Assembly: GCF_000350225.1 (NCBI RefSeq) | Contig: NW_005179242.1 | Span: 32,890-96,889, forward strand | DNA: 64,000 nt | Source: Chondrus crispus | Taxonomy: Eukaryota; Rhodophyta; Florideophyceae; Gigartinales; Gigartinaceae | Direction of reading: 5' to 3' | In this document: positions 56,901 to 64,000 of the stretch, piece by piece | Position numbering within the stretch: the stretch's first letter is position 1 | Layout: the number at the start of each line of letters is the position of its first letter | Translations under genes and position numbers: made by a program | The notes under the pieces: model-generated | Seen by the model: only the letters and a program-made list of their open reading frames with translations | What the model was told of the DNA's origin: nothing | The model's database searches: none

Positions 56901-57251
56901 GAGAGAGAGCTCTCTTTCGGAAGAGGTTTTGCTAAACGCGACGAATGCCGGCAGTAACACGACCTTACCACACTGAATATCCTCATCGATTTCTATGTAC
57001 CGAACTTCGCTCTCCGCCTGCTGCATGGCACGCGTGAGGACTTTCATACACCTGTCCGCACAGCGCGGTTGAACTGCCCGCACTTTGTCGGGGTGGACGA
57101 GAACGGCAAGACGCTTGTACTGTTTCTTCATTTCACGCAATGTTGCGTTGCGCGCAGATACGCAAAAAACGTCCATGAGGGGTGTCACACCTTCTTCCAC
57201 AGTGGCAAGGTGACGGATTCCCTGCGCCATGGTCTGGGGCAATAAGCGCAT
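53988..57251 (-). CDS. MULE transposase with N-terminal J domain
   Basis: This is a 1087-residue uninterrupted protein. Residues 28-85 are a J domain: helix II LREMKKQYKRLAVLV, the Hsp70-activating HPD at 53-55, and helix III. Residues 110-225 are a charged coiled coil with LQKEREE repeats, then an acidic region to 390. A FAR1/WRKY-GCM1-like zinc finger lies at about 430-505. The transposase core has Asp681 (ADAAH), Asp748 (IVDQEKS), His772 and Glu845 (GAESQMS), giving DDE. A SWIM-like finger is at 949-963, though its first pair reads CC rather than CxC. A perfect CX2CX4HX4C knuckle (1063-1076) ends the protein. All key residues are present, so activity is possible. Confidence 0.85.
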   Translation of the reverse strand: MRLLPQTMAQGIRHLATVEEGVTPLMDVFCVSARNATLREMKKQYKRLAVLVHPDKVRAVQPRCADRCMKVLTRAMQQAESEVRYIEIDEDIQCGKVVLLPAFVAFSKTSSERELSLDKMERAAQEKQDNVRETQRQRECSNNEEHEKASKGASDVCSDSEEDALRERQARAWKQLQKEREEAARAAQLQKEREERARAAQLQKERDGEKRERTEREMASHLRAVLENDGTDKDGEDEDSMSNGERNDDVDEVEKCITPPPSRRLFCRFRSTADDPSRESSADKMDEENVSKDGENSGVFADVERMEECIDGVQFEDEGDDLGSEAGRNFEEDREVAECLEIDSEEDVTSDEDFDPKNYIAIECEEEEEDVEERAADPIPDDIDKKTRRTLQKRQSKLRTMNRAKDALRADRLPAMTWKPRPIVDVKPKVGIALKGRWRCEQLIRAHTANLGVQRGVNIMQNTVKVRMKCRTDGCHATFVFDWQPRTGFWKLNKYQDHLNECFGQHVADSPMKIASRSSSCAPAYTPHQIARAILEHVQGDPNVPCKTIASVVRAKRLYLRQPPYSHYQSIRTELLRHFTISRAVDMAALEGYADALRGVGHKVEIFTCCAAEMREQRIKAARHIFEQCKKANDLPKDASFNAADVEVSDIGDGRYYSGLLFVPSSAQSYCQHGRRTASADAAHCEGVGMQSYGSTFQVIGYDANHQLCPLVFAHFVGPENKESWGKVFRACKEIPGFDINGRVTIVDQEKSIDAAYRDVMTNASLFLDPLHVKKNMSARLGSNKGVGIRLYERAVYAPSREQVYALKADFSATQKAYLDRFEDSEVYRAFSSLEDLITTSQGAESQMSADLRNNIRSVEPQKMLSRVVLLQRTNFLRRQDSALSCTSPVPPRTQNHLAYLIQRAHVYRSSVRFLDGTSQMEATVASQQNGTVLRLVRLSNNTQTPPSCCAYSTNGSGFPCWHGVSVLLEKYGPSNLYRFIEARHLTSAWVMQYANMEYSLPSQARVDDILFNAKKLVATKENLQIPKALPPPRGRPVRRAGRRRKTWYEKGPAAKKKRVYSCSLCRMADHTVKDCSLKQLYGDTAE

Positions 57252-57383
57252 TTTGAAAAGACGAATTTGAAATGACAGCAGAGGAGGGGCACAGGGGTGA
57301 CATGGCCATGGAGATAGGGAACGATGTTTGTCGTGGAGGTGACAGTCGATAAGGGGGCCACACCGGCGTGGCGTTCATTGATC

Positions 57384-57454
57384 AACAAAAGCCATTTCAC
57401 CCCGTTTTTGCCACCAAACCACACCCCATCGCCCCACCAAACAAAAATCTCCCC
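57384..57454 (-). repeat. internal third copy of the MULE terminal repeat
   Basis: CAACAAAAGCCATTTCACCCC ... CGCCCCACCAAACAAAAATC CCCC matches the right terminal repeat, in the same orientation, more diverged. Sequence before it (57330-57380) also matches that before the right end (59170-59225: GTGGAGG...CAGTCGATAA...GGGGCCACA). Confidence 0.8.
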
Positions 57455-57462
57455 TTATTTTA

Positions 57463-57798
57463 TTGCACGTTGGTGATTTCCCACAAAAAGGTACATGTGC
57501 ATGGAAAATTATCGCCGATTACCAGCTGCACGAGGAGGCCGATGTGAACGAGTGCGTCGACGAGCAGACGTACGCTGCCATCGCCGCGCGCAAGCGCAAG
57601 GAGGCCCGCGACTTCATCGACGCCGACATTGATCTCGACGTCGACGATGTCGACCACGCGGCCTATGGCATGGAGCGCGAGTTCGACCTGGAGGACGAGC
57701 TCTCCGTCGTCAAGGCTGGGCTGCGCGAGGGCCGGAAGAGGAAGAGAAATCAGCCCGGCCCAGTCCGCCCGCCGTTGCGGCACGAAGCGTCGCAATAA
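57463..57798 (+). pseudogene. coding fragment resembling DNA polymerase alpha N-terminal region
   Basis: A GC-rich fragment encodes NECVDEQTYAAIAARKRKEA, then RDFIDADIDLDVDDVD, YGMEREFDLEDE and a basic RKRKR. The order (VDE-x-x-Y, arginine-rich helix, D-[FW]-I-x-D-D, acidic YxxxGREF-like) recalls the N-terminal domain of the polymerase alpha catalytic subunit. The match is short and made by eye, so the name is tentative. It starts and stops abruptly inside the MULE and is GC-richer than its flanks, as expected for a captured host exon piece. Confidence 0.35.
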
Positions 57799-57953
57799 AC
57801 GAAAGGAAAAGGACGTGATCTCTCCTCATTCGGCCGCAGCCGAGGATCAACTTCTCCCGTCGTATTCTCTCCCTCTGCCCCGCCTCTCCGCCCCCACCCG
57901 CCGCGGGAACTTCCCCTTCTTCCCGCGACCACTCCTAGCACTCTTCCCCCATG

Positions 57954-58361
57954 TCATGGCGATCCCCCGCCTTCCTCCCCTCGGCCCCCCTGTCGTCCGC
58001 GCCATGCCCCGTCCCTGCGCCCCCCTAACATTAACCGCCTCCGCGCCCTCCGCAGTTTGGCAGTGGTGGTAGTGGTGGTGGTGGTGGGTTTGTCCGTTGG
58101 GGGATAAGTGTCTTGACAGCAGGTGAACCCCTTTTGAGAGCCCTTCCAACATTCCTTCATGACGCAGTGGGAACGGAAACGGCGGCGATCACAATACAGT
58201 TTGACCTTTTCGTAACCCCCATATCCAGCTCGGCATTGGCATGGGCATCTCGTGGACGACCCGCTTGACGACCCACTGCGAATGGAGTCAGGGATTTCAG
58301 CAGCGAGTACCGAAGCCAGCACAAGAACAAAGAGTGCGAGGAAGAGAGTCAGCTTGATCAT
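57954..58361 (-). CDS. secreted cysteine-rich peptide carried inside the MULE
   Basis: A 135-residue frame starts with a signal peptide (MIKLTLFLALFVLVLASVLAA, cut near 21), followed by a Ser/Gly linker and eight Cys: 39, 41, 43, 57, 66, 71, 81 and 82. CDRRRFRSHC at 57-66 matches CRDHRYRSNC of the 49.5-kb peptide (same C-X8-C spacing, R-aromatic-R-S core). A Thr run (93-100) and an Arg-rich tail end it; the tail after residue 103 may be read-through. A TATA box lies about 105-112 bp upstream, the same arrangement as in the paralogue. Role unknown; an extracellular disulfide-stabilised peptide is the reasonable reading. Confidence 0.65.
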   Translation of the reverse strand: MIKLTLFLALFVLVLASVLAAEIPDSIRSGSSSGSSTRCPCQCRAGYGGYEKVKLYCDRRRFRSHCVMKECWKGSQKGFTCCQDTYPPTDKPTTTTTTTTAKLRRARRRLMLGGRRDGAWRGRQGGRGEEGGGSP

Positions 58362-58465
58362 TGCGTGAGGTCGGTTGGAGAGTTGGAGTTGTGAGTGAAA
58401 TTAACGTTTAAATGCTGGATACGAGTTGGTGAGCATCAGGGGAGGAGGGAGGGTGGTCTCAGGGC

Positions 58466-58473
58466 TTTTTATA
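58466..58473 (-). promoter_or_regulatory. TATA box (TATAAAAA) of the MULE-borne peptide gene
   Basis: The minus strand reads TATAAAAA 105-112 bp before the start codon, matching the promoter layout of the gene at 49.8 kb. Confidence 0.6.
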
Positions 58474-58502
58474 GTGAAGACCGAGGCGCTGTCCCAAGGC
58501 AA

Positions 58503-58907
58503 GAATGTGTGACACAAGTCGTCTCGCTCGCATCGGAGCCGCCGCGCGCGCGCCTGTCCGACGACACGCGCGCGCTGCTCCACGCCAAGTACCCATTTCT
58601 CGCGGAGCAGGACCGCCGCATGGACGCGCTCATGTCGATGCCAGACTACCGCCCGGACGACTACCGCGCCTACTCTTGGGCGTACCGCACGCTGAGCCCG
58701 TGGGCCCCGAGACGTCTCCTGCAGCTGCTGGGCCTCGTCGCCACCTCCGCCGCCGCGCGCGCCGCGCGCCAGGCCGGCAACGAGGACTGGGACAGGGAAG
58801 CGGCGCATGATGCGAGCAAAGAGATTGATTTTCGCCCAGGGGCTTGTGGACAAGCAGTTAGCGGATGTGAAATCATCATTGTGGACGCAACAGGAAAGGC
58901 TGTATGA
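58503..58907 (+). pseudogene. GC-rich host-like coding fragment, unrecognised
   Basis: The frame reads SDDTRALLHAKYPFLAEQDRR, MDALMSMPDYRPDDYRAYSWAY and LSPWAPRRLLQLLGLVATSA, with strongly GC-rich third positions unlike the flanking DNA. No start codon or promoter belongs to it. It overlaps the upstream region of the secreted-peptide gene on the other strand. It looks like a captured fragment of a larger host gene; I cannot identify the source. Confidence 0.4.
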
Positions 58908-59411
58908 AAGGCTGTATCGCCCACAACTCGACAAAACTTGACTGCTTGGCAATTACTGCGGCGTGGTGGATATCAGCAGCCGTGTACACCATACTGAACG
59001 GGAGAATAAAAGGCTCCACGCTGGGATGTTTTGCGGAGACGGTCATGTTGAGCCAAGCGGCCAACGTGAGTGCACTCGAAACTTGCTCCCGCCGCTTTGT
59101 GCAGCGCATTTGTACATTTTACTCCCCCTTCGCTGGACACGGAGTAACGTAACAAACGTGATGCTGTGGCGTATTGTGGAGGTTGAAACAGTCGATAATG
59201 GGGCCACATCGGCGTGGCCGATCACGAGATTAATTGTCCCTACAGTATCCGTGTTCTAGAAATGTTGAGTTTAATAGCTCGATTACTTGCCATTTTGGAC
59301 TACTACACGGGCGAAGAATCCCAATTGTGTTGTTTGGGACGGGTGACCAAAGGCGACATTTCAGTGGTGGGGTCTAACATACTACTGATATTCTTCCCTT
59401 CGCCCCCCTTG

Positions 59412-59518
59412 TGCAACAAATTCGCGCCATTCACCCCCTCAACACTACAAGAAAAGCCATTTCACCCCCTTTTTGCCACAAAAAGACCACGATCGCCCTA
59501 CTAAACGCAAAATCTCCC
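59412..59518 (-). repeat. right terminal inverted repeat of the MULE
   Basis: It ends ...ACTAAACGCAAAATCTCCC and is the reverse complement of the left end over about 107 bp. The 9-bp direct repeat ATAAAATAA follows immediately. Confidence 0.85.
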
Positions 59519-60022
59519 ATAAAATAATGATTCATGCTGTAACCATTAGCTCATTGAAACGAACACAAATTGGCGGCTTTTTGAAATGGGCGCGGATCGC
59601 CGCGCAACTGAGGCGAGGAATCAAATCATGGGTGTACCCGGCGATTTGGTTATTTGCCCCAATTTTTGTTTTCCATTTCCGATCGATACCATTCCGACGA
59701 TATTACCCTGATATGACCTCCGATCCCGCCTCTTTCTCCTTCAGTTAACCACGCCTACACCAGTACTCCAACCTCATTTCCAAATCCCATCAGCTCTCAT
59801 CCCAACCTATTGCACAAAATGACTTAGTGCGTCAAGTTGTTGTGGCCCCTGAGGTACAGAAATGCTTCGCTTCTGCTTTACATCAACTGCGCTTCCACGA
59901 TTCCACGCTTCCGCTAACGCTGGATCTCAACCAATTCCTTGTGAACCCAATGAGATACAGAAATCTCTATTGCTGCGCGGTTTTTGAACGCTTTGTTTGT
60001 GCTACCAATACGTGCAACAACC
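59519..60022. other. spacer between the two MULE genes
   Basis: No clear terminus of the second transposon was found here. A 69-residue frame (59827-60036) overlapping the start of the next gene has no recognisable motif. The next gene's frame is closed by TGA at 59951. Confidence 0.4.
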
Positions 60023-63000
60023 ATGACAGCGAGTGATATCTCGACGATGACTTCTAGGATTGTATCGCTTGCTCCAAAAGCTGCCAAACGTGCGGGAGAA
60101 GCGGCTTGTAAGGCCAAAATGACTGGAATTATAACATACTACGCGTCATCCCTTGGTAAAGGCTTCACCGGAGAGTGGACAAAATGCCTAAACCCTGGTG
60201 ACCAGAGCGACAACTTCCTGATCAATGCTGGCATAACAGCTCTGACCCCGAAACGAGGTGTAGCTTTGGGATCATGCCGCGTTGGATTTCTACTTCGCAC
60301 ACAGGCTACCTATTTCGAAGACGCAAGGAAGGGCTCCCAGGAGTCTATTGTTCTATATTGGACAGGTTACAACTGCCTCCGAGAGCTAACAGCAAAATTT
60401 GCCTACATGCCTACAATTGCCATTCCCATACACCTCGGGAACCATTGGGGAATGTTATGCGTAATTCCCAATGCCGAGAAAGGCGAGGCCACAATATTCT
60501 GGGGGGACGGTTGGGGTTGGAACCCTCCGAAGGGCCTAATACCGCTTTTTCGCTCACTATTACTGCTCTTGTTTCGAGGGACCTCGATTAGTATTGACCA
60601 CAGAAACTACATGTCTTCTGTTCTAAAGTTCCAGAAGCAGCAAGACATGTATAGTTGTGGCTTCTATGTCATTGCGGCGTTCTCGACATTCTGCGAGGGG
60701 TCATCCACAGGCATAGATGTACCTGGTCTGTATTCTACTTACTCCTCCGTTCTTACGGAGCGGTATAGAACGTTTTGCTTTGAGAAGTTTGTCGATGCCA
60801 TTATGCAGCGCCCTGCTGAGCCCTCTGCTGTTATTCCTGCTGTCTCTAACGACATGAGGATTGAGCGAGACGGAAAAATAGAAGTTATGAATGCGTCGGT
60901 TGAAATGTACGTCATCCATTCTCGTAGGGAGCATCTACGCCGCCATGATGATCTCTGCATTGCTAGCGAAGATACCGCGTCTGTTGACGGAAGTGCGCCC
61001 CAGCGTAAAACAGAGGGGATATACTCGGCATGTACAGAATGTTTAAACCCCCGCCCAATGGTTAGATGTCTGGTTACTCCTTCTAGCAACGACGGAAAGG
61101 TTGGGTTTGGCGACGTTATCCAGTTGGACACTGTGATACCACCACCCGAGGTACCTCCGAACTCTGAGGAAACGACCAGTGCGCTATCGGTGCCGCTCGC
61201 ACAAGTCATTAAGCCTCCTGATCAGCATGTATATCTAAGCAGTACAAATACTGCCGCTCCGGAGAAAGTGCTAATGGCCTCCAACTTCTTTTCGTATGTG
61301 TATACTGTGATGAAAGAGGGTCACATTCTGGGTCTTCCCTTCGTGAAGGACTACGTGAAGATGGAATGGATTATTCGCGTCCGTCTCCGATGCCGCCGGT
61401 ATAAAGGTCCGAAGAAATCTACGCCAGACTCGAAGCGGTACGAAAAATGTCAAGCGATATTGATTGCGCAGTTGCGCAGGTCAGATCATGTATGGGAAAT
61501 GCGGTTTCTTTCAACGCATAACCACGTGCAGGATGACGCTGTGCATGACTCAGATATCAGGAGCCGGTTGGTACGAATGAAGGACAGCCTGAGCTCCCGG
61601 TATGCTGGTATTGCCAGGGAGTTTGAGGCATTCTCCGGCCTCGTGGTGCCTGACGTAGGTGAACTGGCAGGTGGAAGGGGCAGCCCTTCCACCAACTTAG
61701 GGAGAGGCGGGACAGATTGTCCCTGGCGATCTGAAGAAAGAGATGGACCGAACGCAATTGCCATCACACCCCGTGCTGAGAACCGAGAGGATGAGGATTT
61801 GGTTGTGACAGTGTCGGCAAAACATCCCGGGTTGGAAGCGGAGGTGCTGCCGCGACAGGGGGAACCGCAGTCCGCAGAGGGTCAAGACGGGGTTCGAGTA
61901 CAGATGACGGACTCCATTCACGGATACTTGCAATCGGTAGATATATCCATGGAGGGTCGCGATATAGTACGGGAACTGAAGCACATCTTGGAGTGCTTTG
62001 GATATAGCATGAAGATTCGGAGGTCAACCTACGCACATGACAGCGATGGCCTTGCTGGAAAGGGTCGACAGCAGCTTTTGAAAGCCGACTTCGTTTGTTC
62101 ACGTGGTAAAGAACTGAAACTGAAGTTGAACTGTCGCTTCAAGTTCACAGTGTTGACTGGTGCAGATGTCTTTTTCAGAGGTACACAGGACGAACTAGAT
62201 GCCGCGGAGGATCTAGAAAAGATCTATTCTGTGAGGTTTTCAGAGGCGTGGCACAACCATCTTCCCTGTGGAAATTTGATGAAAAGTATACTCCCCCCCG
62301 CGATGATGAAAGAGGCCTTGGACATGAAGCATAAGTCGCTGGTCCGTACTGAGGACATCGTTCGACATTTGGAAGATAAATATGGATTTCATTTGAATCG
62401 TCATGCTATAGCTCGAAAACTGCGATGGCAGCTGCGGAAGAACCATCCAGCAGAGCGTGATTGTCAAGTACTGGTCGAAAAACTGCTAGAATACGTGAAC
62501 ACACTGCCTGAAATGTTTGCAAAGACGCGTGTGGTCGACAAGCATACTCTACATTCTGTGTGTTGGTCCTTCCCGGAATGGAGGGAAGATTTCATGAAGT
62601 ACGGTGTCGTTCCGGGAGTTTCCATTGATGCGAAGGCATTGGCAAACTGCTACAACATTCCTTTAGTGAACATTTGTGGTAGGACGAACAATGGCGCTCT
62701 ATGCCTGTACTTCATGGGATTCATTCCTTCAGAAGACTCCGAAGGGTTCGCATGGTTCATTCGGCAGTTCGTGGAATGTATGGGAGTGTCGCCGCGATTG
62801 TGGGCCTGCGATCAAGATTTCGCTATCATTGGCGCGATAAAGGATGTCATTCCGGACGCTCTTGTCATCCTAGATGACTGGCATCTTAACCAAAATCAAC
62901 TGAAGAACACAGCGAGCGACGCGAAGGTGCAGGGGAGGCCTGAGGTTGCGGAGCTGATGTCAGGGGATCTGTATCGGTTAAGAGCCAGCAACAGCTCCAC

Positions 63001-64000
63001 AGAGTTCGCGAGACGAAGAGAGGAATTCGACAAGAAGTACTTCGCGAATAGAGAATATCCGAGGTGGTACTCCAGCTTGTACTACTTCAACCCTGAGATG
63101 GTTGTGAAGTGCTTCAACCGATCGACATGTGGGCCCCGATTCTTCTTTCAGGGGTCGGGGTACTCAGAGTCCGCAAACTCCGCGTACAAACGCGTGGTAA
63201 TGAGACGGGGAATCAGAATGGCACGCATTCCTGAAGAGATGCAAAGGTACTACAGTAAGAAGCAGGTTGAGAGAGCACTTTCTGAGAAATGCGACAAGTT
63301 CAAGGACAAACGCAGTAAGATGATCGCACTACAGTTGGGATACGGAAAAGAAGTCTGGGAACGTGTGGCCGAAGACCTTATGCCGAGTGCCCTTCAATAC
63401 TTCTTCAGCCACTCAGTGGAGTCGGCGCCGCGTTATCGTATTCGCAGTAGAACCTATATTGAACATGAGCGCTGGGGTGGTTGCGTAGAGTTCGCAGTGT
63501 TTGCGGAAGAGCCCCCAACTGACGGTGAAGTTAGAATCCACCGCGTTATATGTCCCATCCAGATGCCAGACGAACCGTTCGTATCAGGCCTCTGTTCGTG
63601 CTCCTGGTCTCTCTCGACAGGCCTTCCCTGTCGCCATGCTGTGCGCGTCGGCACATTGTATACAGCCGGAGAAGTATCAGGTCTCCCGGAACATGTTTCT
63701 CTTCCCAGCAAGTATCCTCTTCACGCCATGTTTCACCCGTACTGGCGAAAAGATGGCGAGGGGTGGCAGGAGGAGGACATTGTTGCTCTGCGGCTGGGTG
63801 ACGGCGAAGATGCAGCAGGGGAAGGCGACGAGAAAGACCGATACTGTGAGGATGGCGAACAGGACCTCGCAAAGACAGCACGCACCGCCCGTTTAGCATC
63901 TCGATATTTTTGTAACGGGCGGGCCGCGTGGAACAAGGTGCATCTCTGCATAGTGTCGAAAGGAATCACGGCGATGAAGAAAATGGATCGAATGATGCAG
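60023..64000 (+). CDS. MULE transposase with N-terminal Ulp1/SENP-like (C48) protease, continues past window edge
   Basis: An uninterrupted frame of 1326 codons runs off the window. Residues about 50-225 form a C48 cysteine protease: His141 (NHWGML), Asp162 (FWGDGW), oxyanion Gln206 and Cys212 (YSCGF), in the His-Asp-Gln-Cys order of SUMO/NEDD8 proteases. Two FAR1-type zinc regions follow, each ending in HNH (499-501 and 744-746). The transposase core has Asp869 (SIDAKAL), Asp930 (CDQDFAI), His954 (DWHLNQN) and Glu1049 (SESANS). A SWIM finger CxC...CxH is at 1191-1205. I chose the first ATG after the upstream stop. Protease and DDE residues are intact. The substrate (SUMO-like or other) cannot be told. 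Confidence 0.85.
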   Translation, partial: MTASDISTMTSRIVSLAPKAAKRAGEAACKAKMTGIITYYASSLGKGFTGEWTKCLNPGDQSDNFLINAGITALTPKRGVALGSCRVGFLLRTQATYFEDARKGSQESIVLYWTGYNCLRELTAKFAYMPTIAIPIHLGNHWGMLCVIPNAEKGEATIFWGDGWGWNPPKGLIPLFRSLLLLLFRGTSISIDHRNYMSSVLKFQKQQDMYSCGFYVIAAFSTFCEGSSTGIDVPGLYSTYSSVLTERYRTFCFEKFVDAIMQRPAEPSAVIPAVSNDMRIERDGKIEVMNASVEMYVIHSRREHLRRHDDLCIASEDTASVDGSAPQRKTEGIYSACTECLNPRPMVRCLVTPSSNDGKVGFGDVIQLDTVIPPPEVPPNSEETTSALSVPLAQVIKPPDQHVYLSSTNTAAPEKVLMASNFFSYVYTVMKEGHILGLPFVKDYVKMEWIIRVRLRCRRYKGPKKSTPDSKRYEKCQAILIAQLRRSDHVWEMRFLSTHNHVQDDAVHDSDIRSRLVRMKDSLSSRYAGIAREFEAFSGLVVPDVGELAGGRGSPSTNLGRGGTDCPWRSEERDGPNAIAITPRAENREDEDLVVTVSAKHPGLEAEVLPRQGEPQSAEGQDGVRVQMTDSIHGYLQSVDISMEGRDIVRELKHILECFGYSMKIRRSTYAHDSDGLAGKGRQQLLKADFVCSRGKELKLKLNCRFKFTVLTGADVFFRGTQDELDAAEDLEKIYSVRFSEAWHNHLPCGNLMKSILPPAMMKEALDMKHKSLVRTEDIVRHLEDKYGFHLNRHAIARKLRWQLRKNHPAERDCQVLVEKLLEYVNTLPEMFAKTRVVDKHTLHSVCWSFPEWREDFMKYGVVPGVSIDAKALANCYNIPLVNICGRTNNGALCLYFMGFIPSEDSEGFAWFIRQFVECMGVSPRLWACDQDFAIIGAIKDVIPDALVILDDWHLNQNQLKNTASDAKVQGRPEVAELMSGDLYRLRASNSSTEFARRREEFDKKYFANREYPRWYSSLYYFNPEMVVKCFNRSTCGPRFFFQGSGYSESANSAYKRVVMRRGIRMARIPEEMQRYYSKKQVERALSEKCDKFKDKRSKMIALQLGYGKEVWERVAEDLMPSALQYFFSHSVESAPRYRIRSRTYIEHERWGGCVEFAVFAEEPPTDGEVRIHRVICPIQMPDEPFVSGLCSCSWSLSTGLPCRHAVRVGTLYTAGEVSGLPEHVSLPSKYPLHAMFHPYWRKDGEGWQEEDIVALRLGDGEDAAGEGDEKDRYCEDGEQDLAKTARTARLASRYFCNGRAAWNKVHLCIVSKGITAMKKMDRMMQ

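Larger units (their letters stand above)
53691..59518. mobile_element. 5.8-kb MULE DNA transposon with terminal inverted repeats and 9-bp target-site duplication
   Basis: The ends form an inverted repeat of about 107 bp, and the 9-bp direct repeat ATAAAATAA flanks them (53682-53690 and 59519-59527), the usual duplication size for Mutator-like elements. Inside are a J-domain transposase, a coding fragment resembling DNA polymerase alpha N-terminus, a secreted cysteine-rich peptide gene with its own TATA box, and another host-like GC-rich fragment. A third copy of the inverted repeat lies internally at 57384-57454, so the element may have grown by capture or by nesting. Confidence 0.8.

Noticed and set aside
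53681..57464. A shorter 3.8-kb MULE ending at the internal repeat
   Set aside because: Flanks there (AATAAAATAA and TTATTTTATT) are inverted, not direct, so they are not a target-site duplication. The 59518 end gives a perfect direct 9-bp repeat.
1..64000. tRNA or rRNA genes
   Set aside because: I found no stretch with a convincing cloverleaf or conserved rRNA core by eye; isolated GGTTCGAA-like strings lacked partner stems.

Overview
This window is eukaryotic, repeat-rich DNA in which transposable elements outnumber host genes. Small genes carry eukaryotic signals (TATA boxes about 105-120 bp before the start codon, AATAAA after the stop). Long reading frames appear intron-poor, and the repeats are Ty1/copia and Ty3/gypsy retrotransposons, Mutator-like (MULE) DNA transposons and minisatellites. 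A 100-N run at 17741-17840 marks a scaffold join. The mix would fit a TE-loaded, intron-poor genome such as that of a florideophyte red alga (Chondrus-like). That is inference; a fungus or another protist is not excluded.

Layout. 1-4480: 3' part of a decayed copia element. 4.6-5.1 kb: truncated copy of a secreted cysteine-rich peptide gene whose intact inverted paralogue lies at 49.3-49.9 kb. 5.8-6.1 kb: stray chromodomain. 8.1-13.3 kb: a large protein joining a tyrosine-recombinase-like domain, a RecQ-type helicase and Cys/His clusters. 13.7-17.0 kb: 26-bp minisatellite interleaved with a duplicated 0.8-kb segment rich in ACGATACG-type boxes. 17.7-19.0 kb: gap, 250-bp-arm palindrome, about 124-bp tandem repeat. 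20.4-21.35 kb: tandem 468-bp duplication. 21.9-23.9 kb: frameshifted unrecognised gene. 24.0-24.7 kb: solo gypsy LTR with target-site duplication. 25.2-27.75 kb: decayed P4-ATPase (lipid flippase). 28.2-32.6 kb: low-complexity repeats and small hypothetical frames. 33-45.85 kb: a chromodomain gypsy element, broken by stops and by insertion of another solo LTR, with an unusual 4-kb segment before its 3' LTR. 46-49 kb: tandem repeats and a retrotransposon gag fragment.

The most interesting part is 53.7-64 kb. A 5.8-kb MULE (53691-59518) has about 107-bp terminal inverted repeats and a perfect 9-bp target-site duplication. Its transposase carries an N-terminal J domain (Hsp70 co-chaperone type). 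The element also contains a secreted cysteine-rich peptide gene and two host-like coding fragments. Immediately beyond it, an open frame runs from 60023 through the window edge. It encodes a second MULE transposase with an N-terminal Ulp1/SENP-like (C48) cysteine protease and two FAR1-type zinc-finger regions. Two neighbouring transposases have thus each gained a different protein-homeostasis module. Three cysteine-rich secreted peptides in the window appear to form one family, one of them inside the MULE.
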